Below are positions 20,470-31,455 of a stretch of DNA of 64,000 nt, one piece after another. The notes under the pieces were generated by a model that did not search any database, was not told the DNA's origin, and worked only from the letters and a program-made list of their open reading frames with translations. Position 1 is the first letter of the stretch. Each line of letters begins with the position of its first letter. This DNA comes from Linyphia triangularis (Eukaryota; Arthropoda; Arachnida; Araneae; Linyphiidae), in contig OZ021729.1 in the NCBI GenBank assembly GCA_963978545.1, positions 91,542,466-91,606,465 on the forward strand. The letters are read 5' to 3'. The translations under genes and the position numbers were made by a program.

Positions 20470-22650
20470 AATACATTATGCGTTTATTTATACCTGATTT
20501 ATGAGGATATGCTTTGTTATCTTAAAAAGATGTTATTCGATAAAACTCTTTTTAAAAGTTGCAATGTTCAATTTCTGGCGAGAAGATTTTGTTTATTCAG
20601 AGTATTGAAAATACTATAGTCACAAAAACACTATCTTGTTTTAAATCACTATGACATTAAATAACTCAAGAAATCTATGCTACGAAACTAATTTGAATTT
20701 TTTATTTAAAAGTGTGGCATTGATAGAAAGATTTCCTCCTTGCAAAAACACTTTTATGTTAATTACAAAACAATATCTTATACTCTTTTACCCTTAAATA
20801 ATAACTGAAACTTTACGACAAAGAAGGTCTATCTGCAGCTTTCATTTTGTTTTAGTTCTTTTTAAAAAATAGTGAAATAAAAAATTAAGGTTGTTGTATC
20901 AAAATAATTGTAAAATACTATGGCTGATGAAGTCAAAAATTCCCTTTAGGTAACTGTTTTCAGGTAACAGAACCACTAATTAATCACATTCACTTCAAAC
21001 TGGAATAAAATTCACATTAATTTATCAACAATCGGTATATTAACGTGAATTGTATTCCCGTTAATTTTCTTTTTAAAAATTGTAAAAAGTTGTGTATTCT
21101 ATAAAAAGTTGCCTATTTATTTTACCTAAATTTATTATTGCCGCATTTTGGATAGTCCTTTTGTACACATAAATTACCAGTTAAAAAAATTAATTTAAAA
21201 TATAGGACATTTCTAAATTTACGTTAAAATAGTTTTCCTAAAAAAAATTTACCTAAATTCATCTTCTACCTTCCCTGCTCAATGGTACAATTTTTTTTGT
21301 GGCTTATGTATTGGCACTTGATGTGAGATTTTCTTATAACAAATATAAGCATTTATTTCGAAGTTTTATTTGGTAAGTTGTTTTCATAAAAATATAGTCA
21401 CCATACGTAAATGTTAGTGAGCGGCTGCATCTAAAAATGATAAATAAATGAAAAATAAATGCCAAAAATGCTAAAACAAACAGAAAGTGTCTGCTTTCAC
21501 CTCTGTCATCTATATGAGTGCAGCTCTGAATACTGAACCATTGATAATTCATAGCTTTTAATATAAAAGAAAATTGAAGATTCTGCAATTTTCCCCTATT
21601 GATGGTCACATGAAAAATAATAAGAAATAAGTTACTTAATTTGAATAATTAATTTTAATCTTTCTTTAAATTTCCTTGATTAACTTGAATTACTGTTAAA
21701 AAATTTGCATCCATTTTGAAGCAGTATTTTGGAAATTAATTTGTTTTTGGAAGAGAAAATTGTCCGAAATTCTATGGAATATGTTTCCTTTGTTAGAGAT
21801 AAGTTCTCTAATTGCAAAATTTTACCTTTATTTTTTCTACTCAGTTTGTAATTATAAAGTTCCGAGTCGTTTTTAAGGTAGAAATATCGCATTGACAGAC
21901 ATAAAATCTTATAATCGTACAATTTAACATTTTTAATTTTTACTTATTTATAATAAAATTGTTTTAATAAATAATTTTTATTCTGTAACATTTTATCAGA
22001 TTTTTTTTCTGAATCAAACACAATTTCGATTTCTCTGTTTTTAAAAGTGCAATTTTAAACGGAAAGAACTATAAGTAGTAATATTTCAGCCATTACAAAC
22101 GAAAAAAGTATCGATGTTTTATCTTCTGCAACTTTCCTACACATAATACATCTAAGTTCTTTATTCAAACAGAGTATTTCGAGAATAACGTTTTCAACGA
22201 ATAGTTTTTGGAGTGTTCCAAAAAAAGACACTTTCTTTGGAGTGTTCACTCGAAAATTGTACTTCATATTTTTTCAATGATGCTAATCAGCTATATGTTC
22301 AAAATTTAAGTATTATAAATATATAAATAATAATTTATTTGAGAATATTTCTAAGTATATGTTATTATTATCTGTTTTAATGACAAAGCCAATCATTAAT
22401 ATCGTTTAAAGGGCATTTTTAACGCAACACAGAATTCAGATTTTTCCATTTCTTTCAGGCTAGAATATTTTGTTTCCTATCGCTCTTATTCGTGTTTTTT
22501 TTTTATTAGTTTTATTATTAATTAATTTCTTGTTCATAATTCGATAGTTAAAATAAACTTTTCTAGTCGCTATCAATAATTTGCTGACAAAATTCATAGC
22601 TTCGGAAATGCTGGAACTATTGGAAATAAAAACAAGAACTGCAAAATTAT
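20470..22650. other. A+T-rich intergenic DNA
   Basis: No gene or element is recognised. Open frames at 21334-21609, 21680-21922 and 22055-22267 have F/I/K/N-rich compositions typical of random reading in this DNA. Confidence 0.5.
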
Positions 22651-22661
22651 TTTGTTAAGTG

Positions 22662-23113
22662 TCCCTTTATTTTAATATAAAATTTATAAATTGTTCCACA
22701 ATTTGAAATAGAATGACTTTCTAGCTCTAACTATACATTTATAAACTTTTACATAATTAAAGACATAGGTTTATCTTATACAACTTTACACTTTACAAAA
22801 ATATTAGGCCGACCAAACGGTATAGAGGTTAGCGTGCTAGCTTCTAGACCGCGAGGTTGCGGGTTCGAGTCCCGTGTTAGGCATGGGTGTTTGTAAATGT
22901 ATGTTGGCTTGTCTAATGACGAATGTTTCGGCGCATTATAGCCCACGTGTTGCTGACGGCGCCAGATAATCTGAATAAAACCAACCAACCCTTTACCTTA
23001 GTGCATAAACTTATAAATTGTTTCATAATTAGAAATATAAGGAATTTATAATTGTTATCCATAAATTATAAGCGTTTACATATCTAAAGATATAAGTTTA
23101 TCTTATATAACTG
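22662..23113 (+). repeat. Diverged tandem duplication interrupted by a SINE
   Basis: The block CCCTTTATT...TTATAAATTGTT.CA.AATT.GAAATA...TAAA.ATA.GTTTATCTTATA at 22662-22790 recurs as CCCTTTACC...TTATAAATTGTTTCATAATT...AAAGATATAAGTTTATCTTATATAACT at 22988-23113. The SINE at 22808-22987 sits between the two units. Either the SINE landed at the junction of an older duplication, or the duplication is part of a larger repeat. Confidence 0.55.
22808..22987 (+). mobile_element. SINE family A, full-length copy
   Basis: It starts GCCGACCAAACGGTATAGAG with the A-box region TATAGAGGTTAGCG and an intact B box (GGTTCGAGTCC), then the body and a tail TGAATAAAACCAACCAACC. No clear target duplication is seen, partly because the flanks are themselves a duplication. 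The minus-strand frame 22776-22988 is its antisense reading. Confidence 0.9.
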
Positions 23114-23114
23114 T

Positions 23115-23660
23115 TTCGATCTCCCACTGTTCAGGCATCAGAAGACCAAACGAAGGTCACAGATTCGATTCCTACACCCCCACACACAAAAAAGGCCCCA
23201 CCCTTAGACACTATCCACCCACACGCGATGGAAAAAAAAAATCGGCCCTAGTGGCCCATATTACTCATGGCCGACCTTGATATGAGTCAGACTGGATTTT
23301 AATAATTACGCTATGGTAAAAAAAAAAAGTAGGTCAATCCAATAGCGAAAGTAGGGCGGATTATAGGGCCCCTTTTTTTAGAGGCCACCCCTTTCGAAGG
23401 GCCCCCCTCGCACGCGAACGGGACAGGGTGCGTGATGTTTTTTTAATGCGTACTTTGTAGGGAGAGGGGCCCGTTTCGAGGGGGAGATAGCGAGGGTGGG
23501 ATTTTTTTTAATGGTGGGAGGGGGACCTTGAAAAATATGCGGAAGTGATGCACGTGGAGTGATGTTGCGATTCTTGGTTGGAGACAGGTTTTTTTTGGGT
23601 TTTTTTGGTGTGATAGTGTGTGTTGGTGGACTTTGTTTGTGGACAAATAGACAAATTATG
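23115..23660. other. GC-rich repeat-like island with a tRNA-like B-box word
   Basis: The left part reads GGTCACAGATTCGATTCCTA, with a B-box-like GATTCGATTCC but no matching A box, followed by C-rich words (ACACCCCCACACAC, GGCCCCACCC). The middle has GGATTATAGGGCCCC, GAAGGGCCCCCCTCGCACGC and GAGAGGGGCCCGTTTCGAGG. It is probably a decayed SINE or MITE of an unidentified family. The minus-strand frames 23378-23680 are a by-product of low stop density. Confidence 0.35.
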
Positions 23661-23929
23661 TATACATAGAGTAGATACAAATTAGATAGGATCTGACAGA
23701 ATAATAATTTTTAACTGATATAATACAAACATACAAATTCCATCCAAAACATTATATGTAAAAATGTATATATTTAAAAAAAAAAGTATGTTTCACTGAA
23801 GGATAACTATTAGGGTATCCCAAGAGAGGCCGAATTAACTTTTTTTTTTTTTAAATGCCAGGTCTCATCCACTAAAAATGCTTTTTCTGTCGTAGTATGA
23901 TATTACAAAACAAATCAAGCCATATCGTA

Positions 23930-24007
23930 AAGTTTTAGAGGTAGGGAAATAGGGAATTTTAGAGGTAGTTTTAGAGGAAGTTTTAGAGGTAGGAAAATAG
24001 GGAATTT
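23930..24007 (+). repeat. Local short direct repeats
   Basis: GTTTTAGAGGTAGG(G/A)AAATAGGGAATTT occurs twice, with two further GTTTTAGAGG units between, the result of local slippage or duplication. Confidence 0.7.
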
Positions 24008-24049
24008 GTGCCAATTTTCATTTCTAATTGATATACAGATTGTAGAATT

Positions 24050-24700
24050 GTACCACTTCTAAAACCGTGGCTAAGAGTGAGAATGCAATGGTTTTAGATA
24101 TCTATGAAACTAATAAACCTTCTGAAACAAGCTTTGATAAAGAATAGACAGTAAAAATACATTCAGATGATAATACAAAACCCAAAAGGTAATAAATTGA
24201 AGCTACGCAGTCGCATATCAATTACTATTCAGAGTCGTGGATTATATTAATTAAGGAGACTCAACTTTTTTTTTCTGAAGTTATTGTTGTTTTATTTTAT
24301 ACTAATACTTTGGTTTCAAATAACAAAATGGCTTTTCTGGTATCTGCACAACTGTCACCCTTCCGTGTTTCATGCACAGTTGTAAAACATTTTGCCACAA
24401 ATTGCACTACTCGTTAAACTCTGAAGAGTGTTAGGAGGAAAGCCAGCAGCATCTTCACAGAAATTTAAATTCACAAACTGCTCCAGTTTGAGAGATAAGT
24501 GCTTTTTGAAAATCAAATTATTACCATCTTAAACTGAAGTGTTTCGCAAGAAATACAATTAGCAAAAAAAGTTTCCAAAATTATGGATAAAGAAGACTTA
24601 TTCGAGAAAAGACGTCGAGAAAAGTCATATGAAACCATTACCAACAACAAGGTGAAATAAAGGATAGAGCCATGTCACGCATACCTCAGAAAGAAAGTGC
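24050..24700 (+). pseudogene. Possible decayed coding sequence, unidentified
   Basis: Several plus-strand segments have protein-like composition instead of the usual A+T noise: TSKTVAKSENAMVLDIYETN continuing PSETSFDKE to a stop (about 24050-24148), MAFLVSAQLSPFRVSCTVVK (from about 24328) and MDKEDLFEKRRREKSYETIT (from about 24582). The last ends AACAAG/GTGAAAT, a plausible splice donor. A minus-strand frame across 24335-24535 is also open (EDAAGFPPNTLQSLTSSAIC), so strand is uncertain. No family is recognised. An A-run at 24759-24773 follows. Confidence 0.2.
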
Positions 24701-24780
24701 TCACAAAAAAATAAACTAGTGCAATTTTCACTAAATACATGCTTGCTTTTTTTACCGAAAAAAAAAAAAAAAATCGTTAT

Positions 24781-24825
24781 TTGGTCAAATGTTGCAACTC
24801 CCAATGTATATGTATACTTTCAGTT
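24781..24825 (-). mobile_element. Solo end of the GGTATACATATA element family
   Basis: TTGGTCAAATGTTGCAACTC followed by CCAATGTATATGTATACTTT aligns with the terminal 40 bp of the 740-bp TTAA-flanked family: the end has GTATATGTATACCTTAA preceded by GGGTCAA.TTT..GCGATTCCCAA. The terminal CC and TTAA are altered here, so this is an old or truncated remnant. Confidence 0.45.
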
Positions 24826-24829
24826 ACTA

Positions 24830-25224
24830 ATGTACTTTTATATTAAATTTAAAACCATTTCAATATATGTGACAGTCTGAAAAAATTTTAAGTTTGTAAA
24901 TGCTTAAAAGCACTATAGTTTCGTTGATTCTAAATTGATAAGAGTTCACCGATCAACTCTTTGTATTGTGTGACTGCACATGAAGCAGTGTTCTTCTGAC
25001 AACGCCAAATAAAATGCAGTGTAAAGTTGACATTTTTCAATAGAAAATTTTAATTGGTGGAATGTTGAATGTAGATATTTTCCTTCTTTTTCGTCGGAAT
25101 GTTTTAGAATATGTATTTATATAGATTCATATTTAATACTTTTATTTAGAATGCTCTTGATGTAGAGTTTAATCGTAAAATCGAACTGTAGAGGATAAAG
25201 TCAATGTTAGAATTTGTTTTTCTA

Positions 25225-25265
<41 letters not shown>

Positions 25266-26680
25266 TGTTATTAAAAAAAAATAACAAGCATCCAATAAAA
25301 TATATAAACAACGTAGGTTCTGAGAACAACTAAATCTATTAACTCAAATAAGTTCTGAGATTTTTAATGGAAGATGGATAGGACATAATTGTTTTTAATG
25401 TGTATATAATTTTGTAAATCATATTTTTTTTTGTACAAATGAGATTAAAATTCCTTCAATTGAAAAAAAAAAAAAAAAAACATAATTTGTTAAATGGATT
25501 TTATTACGATGATTTTTTTTTGTTTTTTGTTTTTTGCAATTTTTCAAAGTTTTTTTTAAATTAATTTATTTTTATGTCAATAAATGCAATTTTTTACTAA
25601 AGAATACTAATACTTATTGTTTATTTTATCCGTTATTTTGTATTTTGTTTAGCGTTAATTTATATTTTATTTTAAAATTATTTGTGGTGTAATATTAAAA
25701 TGAACTTAATTCCAAGTGATTTTAAACAACAACAAGATCTGTAAATGACATTCTATGCCATTCTAGTCAAATAATAATATCTATATAATTGTCAAAAACT
25801 TATAAATGTATAAAAATGTATACTTTTCTATAAGGTATGCTTTAAAAACTTATTATAAAGCTTAATATTGCGTTGTAAATGTATTAGTTAATTTGAAACT
25901 TTACTCGAAATTAATTACAAACATTAAAAGTGCAATGTCTGTTGCACTTTTACAAACATTAAAACTGTAATGTTGTTAATTTCCCACGAGAATTCAGGCT
26001 TTGTTAGCACTCCATGAAAAATACAGAAAATACAAGTTGTATGTTAGTACTTCATGAAAATAATGTAAATGATTGCTTAAAAATCCGTGTAATTTGTATT
26101 GTTGAAATTTGAATGCATTTTTCGAAAATTAATTTTGTTTGCTTTAATTGAAATTACTTGGATGCTCATTTAGTACCATAATTTTTTAAATTTTGCATTG
26201 CATTTTCAATTTTGCATACTTGAGTATTTTTATTTTTTTGTCTTCGGTTATTTTTTGCTGAGCGTAATTTGTTATCTCTACTAAGTGTTCTGTTTTTAGT
26301 TTGGATTTGGAAAAATCTACTTTCCCACACTTCTTGTTAAAGCGAAACCTTTCAAATAATCCAGTAAAAAATCATTATATTTTTGATAATTAAACATTAT
26401 AAATTTTCCTATTTCGAATTTTATTTTTCCATCAATTCAAATAACAATTTTATAAAAAAATTGATCGATTATCGTTTTATTAACAATGTGACACAGTACA
26501 TTGTTAAATCAACAATCACAGACGATATAGTTACATCCACATATTGCCTATTTTTTACGTCTTTCAAATTCTATCACTTTCATAATAACAGAACTATCTG
26601 AAATAAATTGAAGAAAAAAAAACATCTCTAGCTGTAAATTTCTCTACTCCTTATTTCATAAACTATTCCATACAATTTTG
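24830..26680. other. A+T-rich intergenic DNA with long A-runs
   Basis: The stretch holds A-runs of 38 bases (25226-25263) and about 18 bases (25464-25481) and a hairpin at 25926-25951. I see no gene or mobile element. Confidence 0.5.
25926..25951. repeat. Perfect 10-bp hairpin
   Basis: AAAAGTGCAA and TTGCACTTTT flank a six-base loop. The ACAAACATTAAAA word before the hairpin is repeated directly after it, so a small local duplication accompanies the palindrome. Confidence 0.7.
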
Positions 26681-26739
26681 AAACACGTTTTAAAACAACC
26701 TGCGCTTGGAATCGCACATTTCTTCCGCATTCAAAATTC

Positions 26740-26960
26740 TACCACTTCAATAACAGCCCCAAGGCCACAGATATATAGGGTCTGGGGGTGCAGTGGGAGG
26801 TGCCCCTTTTTTCTCCCTCTGGGGCGCTACTCCCGCAATGGAAAAATCTCCACCCCCTCCCAAACCTGACGAGATCTAGTGACCCACTTTTGCAACCCCC
26901 TCCCCCATCTCTGCTGTCCTTGAATTTTAAAAATGCTACTCATATAACACTCGCATGGGG
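26740..26960. other. GC-rich repeat-like island
   Basis: CAGCCCCAAGGCCACAGATA, GGGTCTGGGGGTGCAGTGGG and CCACCCCCTCCCAAACCTG mark a short GC-rich block in A+T-rich DNA. The plus-strand frames 26678-26869 and 26788-26988 overlap in different phases and are not convincing genes. It may be related to 13920-14260 and 23115-23660. Confidence 0.35.
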
Positions 26961-26987
26961 ATATGAGAAATTCATGGTTGGGCCGTA

Positions 26988-27049
26988 ATATCATAATCAT
27001 GTACGGCTGTAGTAATCAGTAATGCTACAGCCGCACATAATTGTGATAT
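26988..27049. repeat. Imperfect 25-bp inverted repeat
   Basis: ATATCATAATCATGTACGGC plus TGTAG (26988-27012) pairs with CTACAGCCGCACATAATTGT plus GATAT (27025-27049) across a 12-base loop, with four mismatches. It could be the core of a small foldback MITE or a cruciform-prone site. Confidence 0.75.
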
Positions 27050-27059
27050 GATTTTTTTT

Positions 27060-27475
27060 CACTCTAATTTAATCAAAACACTTTTTCCACATACTCCATT
27101 GTTGTACTGTCATTTTAATACCTAACAAGTATTAGAGGAATAATTTTATTATATGAAATAATTAAAACTTTAAAAAATAATCGTGAAAGTTGTAAAAAAT
27201 AATGGGTATGGTAAGTAAAGAGAGATAATATTAGTACTACAATTTTAGTTACAATTATAAGAACAAATTTATTTGTCACATACATTCATTTTCTTCAATT
27301 CTCTAGATTTGTATTCTCTTTTTAGTTTAATTAGATCTATACATTTTTAAAATATTGTATTTTCTGTCATCTCACAATTCAAAGTTCAAGTACATTATTA
27401 AAATGCTTTAATATTTCCAGTAGAATAGATTTTTATAATTGAAAACATTTTTAAGCAAACCTTCATCACTATTGA
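27060..27475. other. A+T-rich intergenic DNA
   Basis: I see no gene or element. Confidence 0.5.
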
Positions 27476-27476
27476 C

Positions 27477-27480
<4 letters not shown>

Positions 27481-27550
<70 letters not shown>
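27481..27550. repeat. (TA)35 microsatellite with adjacent 21-bp duplication
   Basis: This is an uninterrupted TA array. Immediately after it, ATAATAAATTGAAACTTGTA plus T is present twice in tandem (to about 27593). The two open frames through it (27398-27640 minus, 27439-27633 plus) encode IY repeats and are artefacts. Confidence 0.95.
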
Positions 27551-27553
<3 letters not shown>

Positions 27554-27599
27554 AATTGAAACTTGTATATAATAAATTGAAACTTGTATATAACGAAGT

Positions 27600-28375
27600 G
27601 CATACAATAGTAAAACTGTCGAAGACAAATTGAATTTCACAATAACTTTGTTATTTTTTTTCTAGTGTAGAATTCATATCTCGAATACATTACGAGGTGT
27701 ATTGAGGGAATATATAGCAGCTGAATATGATAACTTTCAAGTTCATACCATTTTTACATAAATTATTATTTTTTATTTATTCAATAATAAATTTCTAGGT
27801 GAAATAAAAAAGTTACTGAATTCGCATTTATCTTACAAAATACAAATTTATAAAAATTCCAATTCATAAATTCTGCTTCAAATTCTTTAAAAATAAACTA
27901 ATTTGTTTGTGCGCAATGTCTATTCCCAATTACAAATTATATTTTCCGTATTAGTAAGATTTGAGCAAGATATCTAGGATGACAAGATAGCACTAAAAAT
28001 TCATGAAAAGTTGTCTATAGTTGTATTTGATCTAGATCCTATTTATTCAAGCAACAATACTTTTTTTTACGTATAAATACCCTAAATTTATGCACTAACC
28101 AGCTATTTATTCTCAGAATTAAAATGACTTCGTACTAAAAATTACCAAATATATATTAAATAATAATACAGTTACAAAGCATAATTATTTTTCAAATTTT
28201 TTTGTTTTTTGTTTTTTTGTAATATAAACATCGGAAAGAACAATTGTGATTTACAAAAAACACAAATAACAACTTGAAATAATTTGAATGAAATAATTTG
28301 AATGAAATAATTTGAATGAAATAATGTTTTCTAGTAACAAAATATACTATTTCCCAATTTATAATATATCTAATC
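27600..28375. other. A+T-rich DNA with a 14-bp minisatellite
   Basis: The only structured feature is GAAATAATTTGAAT repeated three times plus a partial copy at 28276-28325. Confidence 0.6.
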
Positions 28376-28379
28376 AAAG

Positions 28380-28724
28380 TATATGAATGGGCAATTCTCT
28401 GGCTGACGCACTAGACATTTTGGCTTTTCTTTCTATTTGTAAACAGATAAGAATTATAAAATTAGGATGAATATAATAGTTATGTTTTTATAGTTTGTTT
28501 TTTATTTGGTGACAAAGTTATACGGGAAAATAATTATTTTAACTTGGTCAAATATGCATTTATATCGTCTGACGCACGGCACACGCCACCAAGTAGAGCT
28601 ATATAAAACAAAAGCATACTTGATAAATTGATAATAATTTTAGAATTCTAATTTGTTTATGAGTAGAAAAAAAAAGCTAAAATTTCTCGTGCTTACAGCA
28701 GAGAATTGCCCAAATTCATTCTTT
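28380..28724. mobile_element. MITE with about 85-bp imperfect terminal inverted repeats
   Basis: The left arm ATGAATGGGCAATTCTCTGG continues CTGACGCACTAGACATTTTG and GCTTTTCT. The right arm, read on the minus strand, gives ATGAATTTGGGCAATTCTCT followed by GCTGTAAGCACGAGAAATTT and TAGCTTTTTTT. The match continues into (A/C)TAAACA.AT.AGAATT.TAAAATTA on both sides. A short unique centre includes GACGCACGGCACACGCCACC. The core boundaries GGGCAATT/AATTGCCC are at 28389 and 28711. No target duplication is certain, so the superfamily is open. It has no coding capacity. Confidence 0.75.
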
Positions 28725-28839
28725 TAAAAGTTAATTGTTGAATAGTAAGAAATTTTTTTATTAATGGCATTTATTCTCTGAATCAATTCTATAGGTTAAT
28801 AAAAAGAACATTCTACCATATATTATTTAAAATAATGTG

Positions 28840-29060
28840 TTAAATAATTAAAAAAAAAAAAAAAAAAATTAAAAAAAAAAAAAAAAAAAACATATAGGCT
28901 ATTTCACGACAAAATATCATATACACTAATTATATATAAGTTTTGTTACATATTATTAATTTGTCTTGTTACATATCTTTAATTTATCCCATTAAATATT
29001 ATTGCTTTGGTTTATTAAATATTATTAATTTGGTTCATTAAATATTATTAATTTGATCTT
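28840..29060. repeat. A-runs and degenerate AT-rich tandem repeats
   Basis: Two A-runs lie near 28850-28890. At 28960-29055 a loose tandem follows, with ATTAAATATTATTAATTTGG-type units of about 24 bp repeated three to four times. Confidence 0.6.
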
Positions 29061-29099
29061 CTTAAAAAAAAATTTAAATGTAAAAAATTTTATATTCAA

Positions 29100-30780
29100 A
29101 ATTTTCTATGAAAATCAATAAATTTTATTTTTTTTTATTATTTTGAAAATTAAAAATTTTTTGCTTTCTTAAACAAAACTTGTGTGTGTAAAAAAAATCT
29201 ATATATATAACAGTTTTTAAGCACGCTTCGATGAAAGTGCAAAAACTGAAATCTTGATCTTGCCTCACGTGGTATATAAAAAGAAAAAGAAATTTTGTTT
29301 GCAATTGTTCTGTTATCAAAGTTAACAGGGCAATTTAGGGCCATAGATTTGCATCTATTTAAATCGATTTTTTTTTTTTTTAATTTGTAAAATTAATCGT
29401 AACATTAATTTGTAAATTAATCGTTCCTTGAATCTTTCTCATGAATCCTGCGAGTTTGTTTCCTGCATTAGAAGTATAACCGCAGAGAATAGTCTTTTAC
29501 AGAAAACTTTTGTTCCGTCTTATAGTTTACTTCACATTTTAAAACTAATACATAACCATATATATGTATGCAACAACAACAAAATTACTAACTATTTTAG
29601 TAAGATACTTATGTATTTAATAATATAAATTAATTTATTTTAAATTTATATCTGAACCTTACATTTCTCTATAGGTGTGCTAGTTACATTTACAATATGA
29701 TTATGTTGTTTTTGCCTGCCAAGAATGATTATAGAATAACTAGGCAAAAACATAAATTAAGAACTAAAAACTGGCAAAAGTATAATGAAGTTTTCTAAAC
29801 GTAAGTGCTAAGCAGTTATATTATTCATTTAAAAAGTCATTCAAAAGTTACGTAAGTTTCTAACAATTTTATTGGCCAATCAGAAAGAATGTAATGGAAT
29901 ACAGTGTGTAAAATAAGCAAATTTATAATATTTAATTTATTTTATTTTAATTTTAAAATAATTATTATATTTAACTAATATAAATCAATCTGTCACGTTT
30001 ATTGCATTTAAAGTTTTATTATTTTTAATATGTGTTTCAATTTCAAACTGAAAAAGTAGTATTTATTAACATATTGTTTTTACTCTTTTGCCAAAATATT
30101 ATTAATTCAATTTCGTTGATTTTGTAATATAGTGGGTCTCATTGTGCTTTAAAATAAATTAAAATTATGAAATTAATAAACAATTTCAAACTTAATATCG
30201 ATTTAAAATTATGTTTTAGTTTTTAATATTACGTGAATATTTCATTCTAATTTTAGAATTTGTTTATTTCTCGGTAATTACAAATTTATTTAAAAATAAA
30301 GTTTCAATTAGTACGTCATTTAATTAAAAATTTACTTTATCTAATAGTTGACATATTATCACGAATTTGATTATTTTTTACTATTTCGATTTTTTAAGTT
30401 TTAAATACATTTTCTTTTTTTTCAGAAATAACAAAAAATTGTCTAGTTTATGAAAAGATTGCTTATATTATTGAAATACAAACTTGTAATAGGACGAAAA
30501 TAATCGACGTTATTGATATAAATATATTATATTATTTTTTTTTGGTATAGTTAGTAAAAGTGAAGTATGATTTAAAATTAAATATAGACTCACTAGTGAA
30601 TAGAAAATATATTGTATTATATTTTGGAATTTAATTAGTAAAAGGGAAGTATGTTTAAAAATCAAATATACTCACTAATGAATCGAAAATAATAATTACC
30701 AAAATAATTAAATACTTTAAATACTTAATTAATGGAGTTTTAATTAGAAAAAAAAACATGTTTTGACATTGAAATTACCA
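29100..30780. other. A+T-rich intergenic DNA with a hairpin and a local duplication
   Basis: A perfect 11-bp inverted repeat, TGTTTTTGCCT / AGGCAAAAACA, lies at 29707-29752 with a 24-base loop. At 30551-30610 and 30635-30690 a block TTAGTAAAAG.GAAGTATG.TT...ACTCACTA.TGAAT.GAAAATA is duplicated with an 84-bp period. No gene is visible. Confidence 0.55.
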
Positions 30781-30784
30781 ATCT

Positions 30785-30965
30785 TTTCTTTCTGCGTTCG
30801 AAACATCCGGCAGAATCTCTCGTTAACATTCCCGGAGTAACAACTTAATCGAGCCGCAAGATCAGTTCATTTGGGGCCGTTCTTTTAATCAGTGATGGCG
30901 AGTTTTCAAATACAACCTGAAAAAAATGAAAGAATTCTGTGTATTGTGTAAATGGGAGTGAGCAC
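30785..30965. promoter_or_regulatory. Candidate regulatory island
   Basis: About 180 bp of complex sequence (TGCGTTCGAAACATCCGGCA, CATTCCCGGAGTAACAACTT, AATCGAGCCGCAAGATCAGT, TTTGGGGCCGTTCTTTTAAT) stands alone in very A+T-rich DNA and has no open frame of note. The contrast suggests constraint, but that needs a cross-species alignment. Confidence 0.3.
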
Positions 30966-30969
30966 CTCT

Positions 30970-31423
30970 TCGATCAAGTTAGGCTTACTTTTTATAACAA
31001 TATTTAATTTAGTAATATTTTTTCACATATAAACTAAATAAGAATCCATACTGAGAGTTAACGTGCTTGTAGATCAGATTCAATATAAATTTAAACACTT
31101 AATAGTAATTTGTGTAAGAATATATAACACTAAATACTTCCATGTTGATTTCTGCAATTTGACATTTTTTTAAACTAAGCTAAGAACTATATTGTGTCGT
31201 AATACAGAGAAAAAGTTATCGAGAAAAGCACCCCAGTTAAAAAATTTATTTGAATTTATTTTAAATAAATTATGTTAAATTGTATTGTAACGTATAGTGT
31301 ACAATATTTTATAACGTATAGTGTATAAATTTCTTTAATGAAAAATAAACAAACCTAGCTATTATTGTAGATACTAAATGCGATTTTTAACAATATTGCG
31401 GAACTTGCTTCAATATATTGAAG

Positions 31424-31455
<32 letters not shown>

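Noticed and set aside
27398..27640. 80-codon minus-strand and 64-codon plus-strand frames
   Set aside because: They read through the (TA)35 microsatellite and encode only alternating Ile-Tyr.
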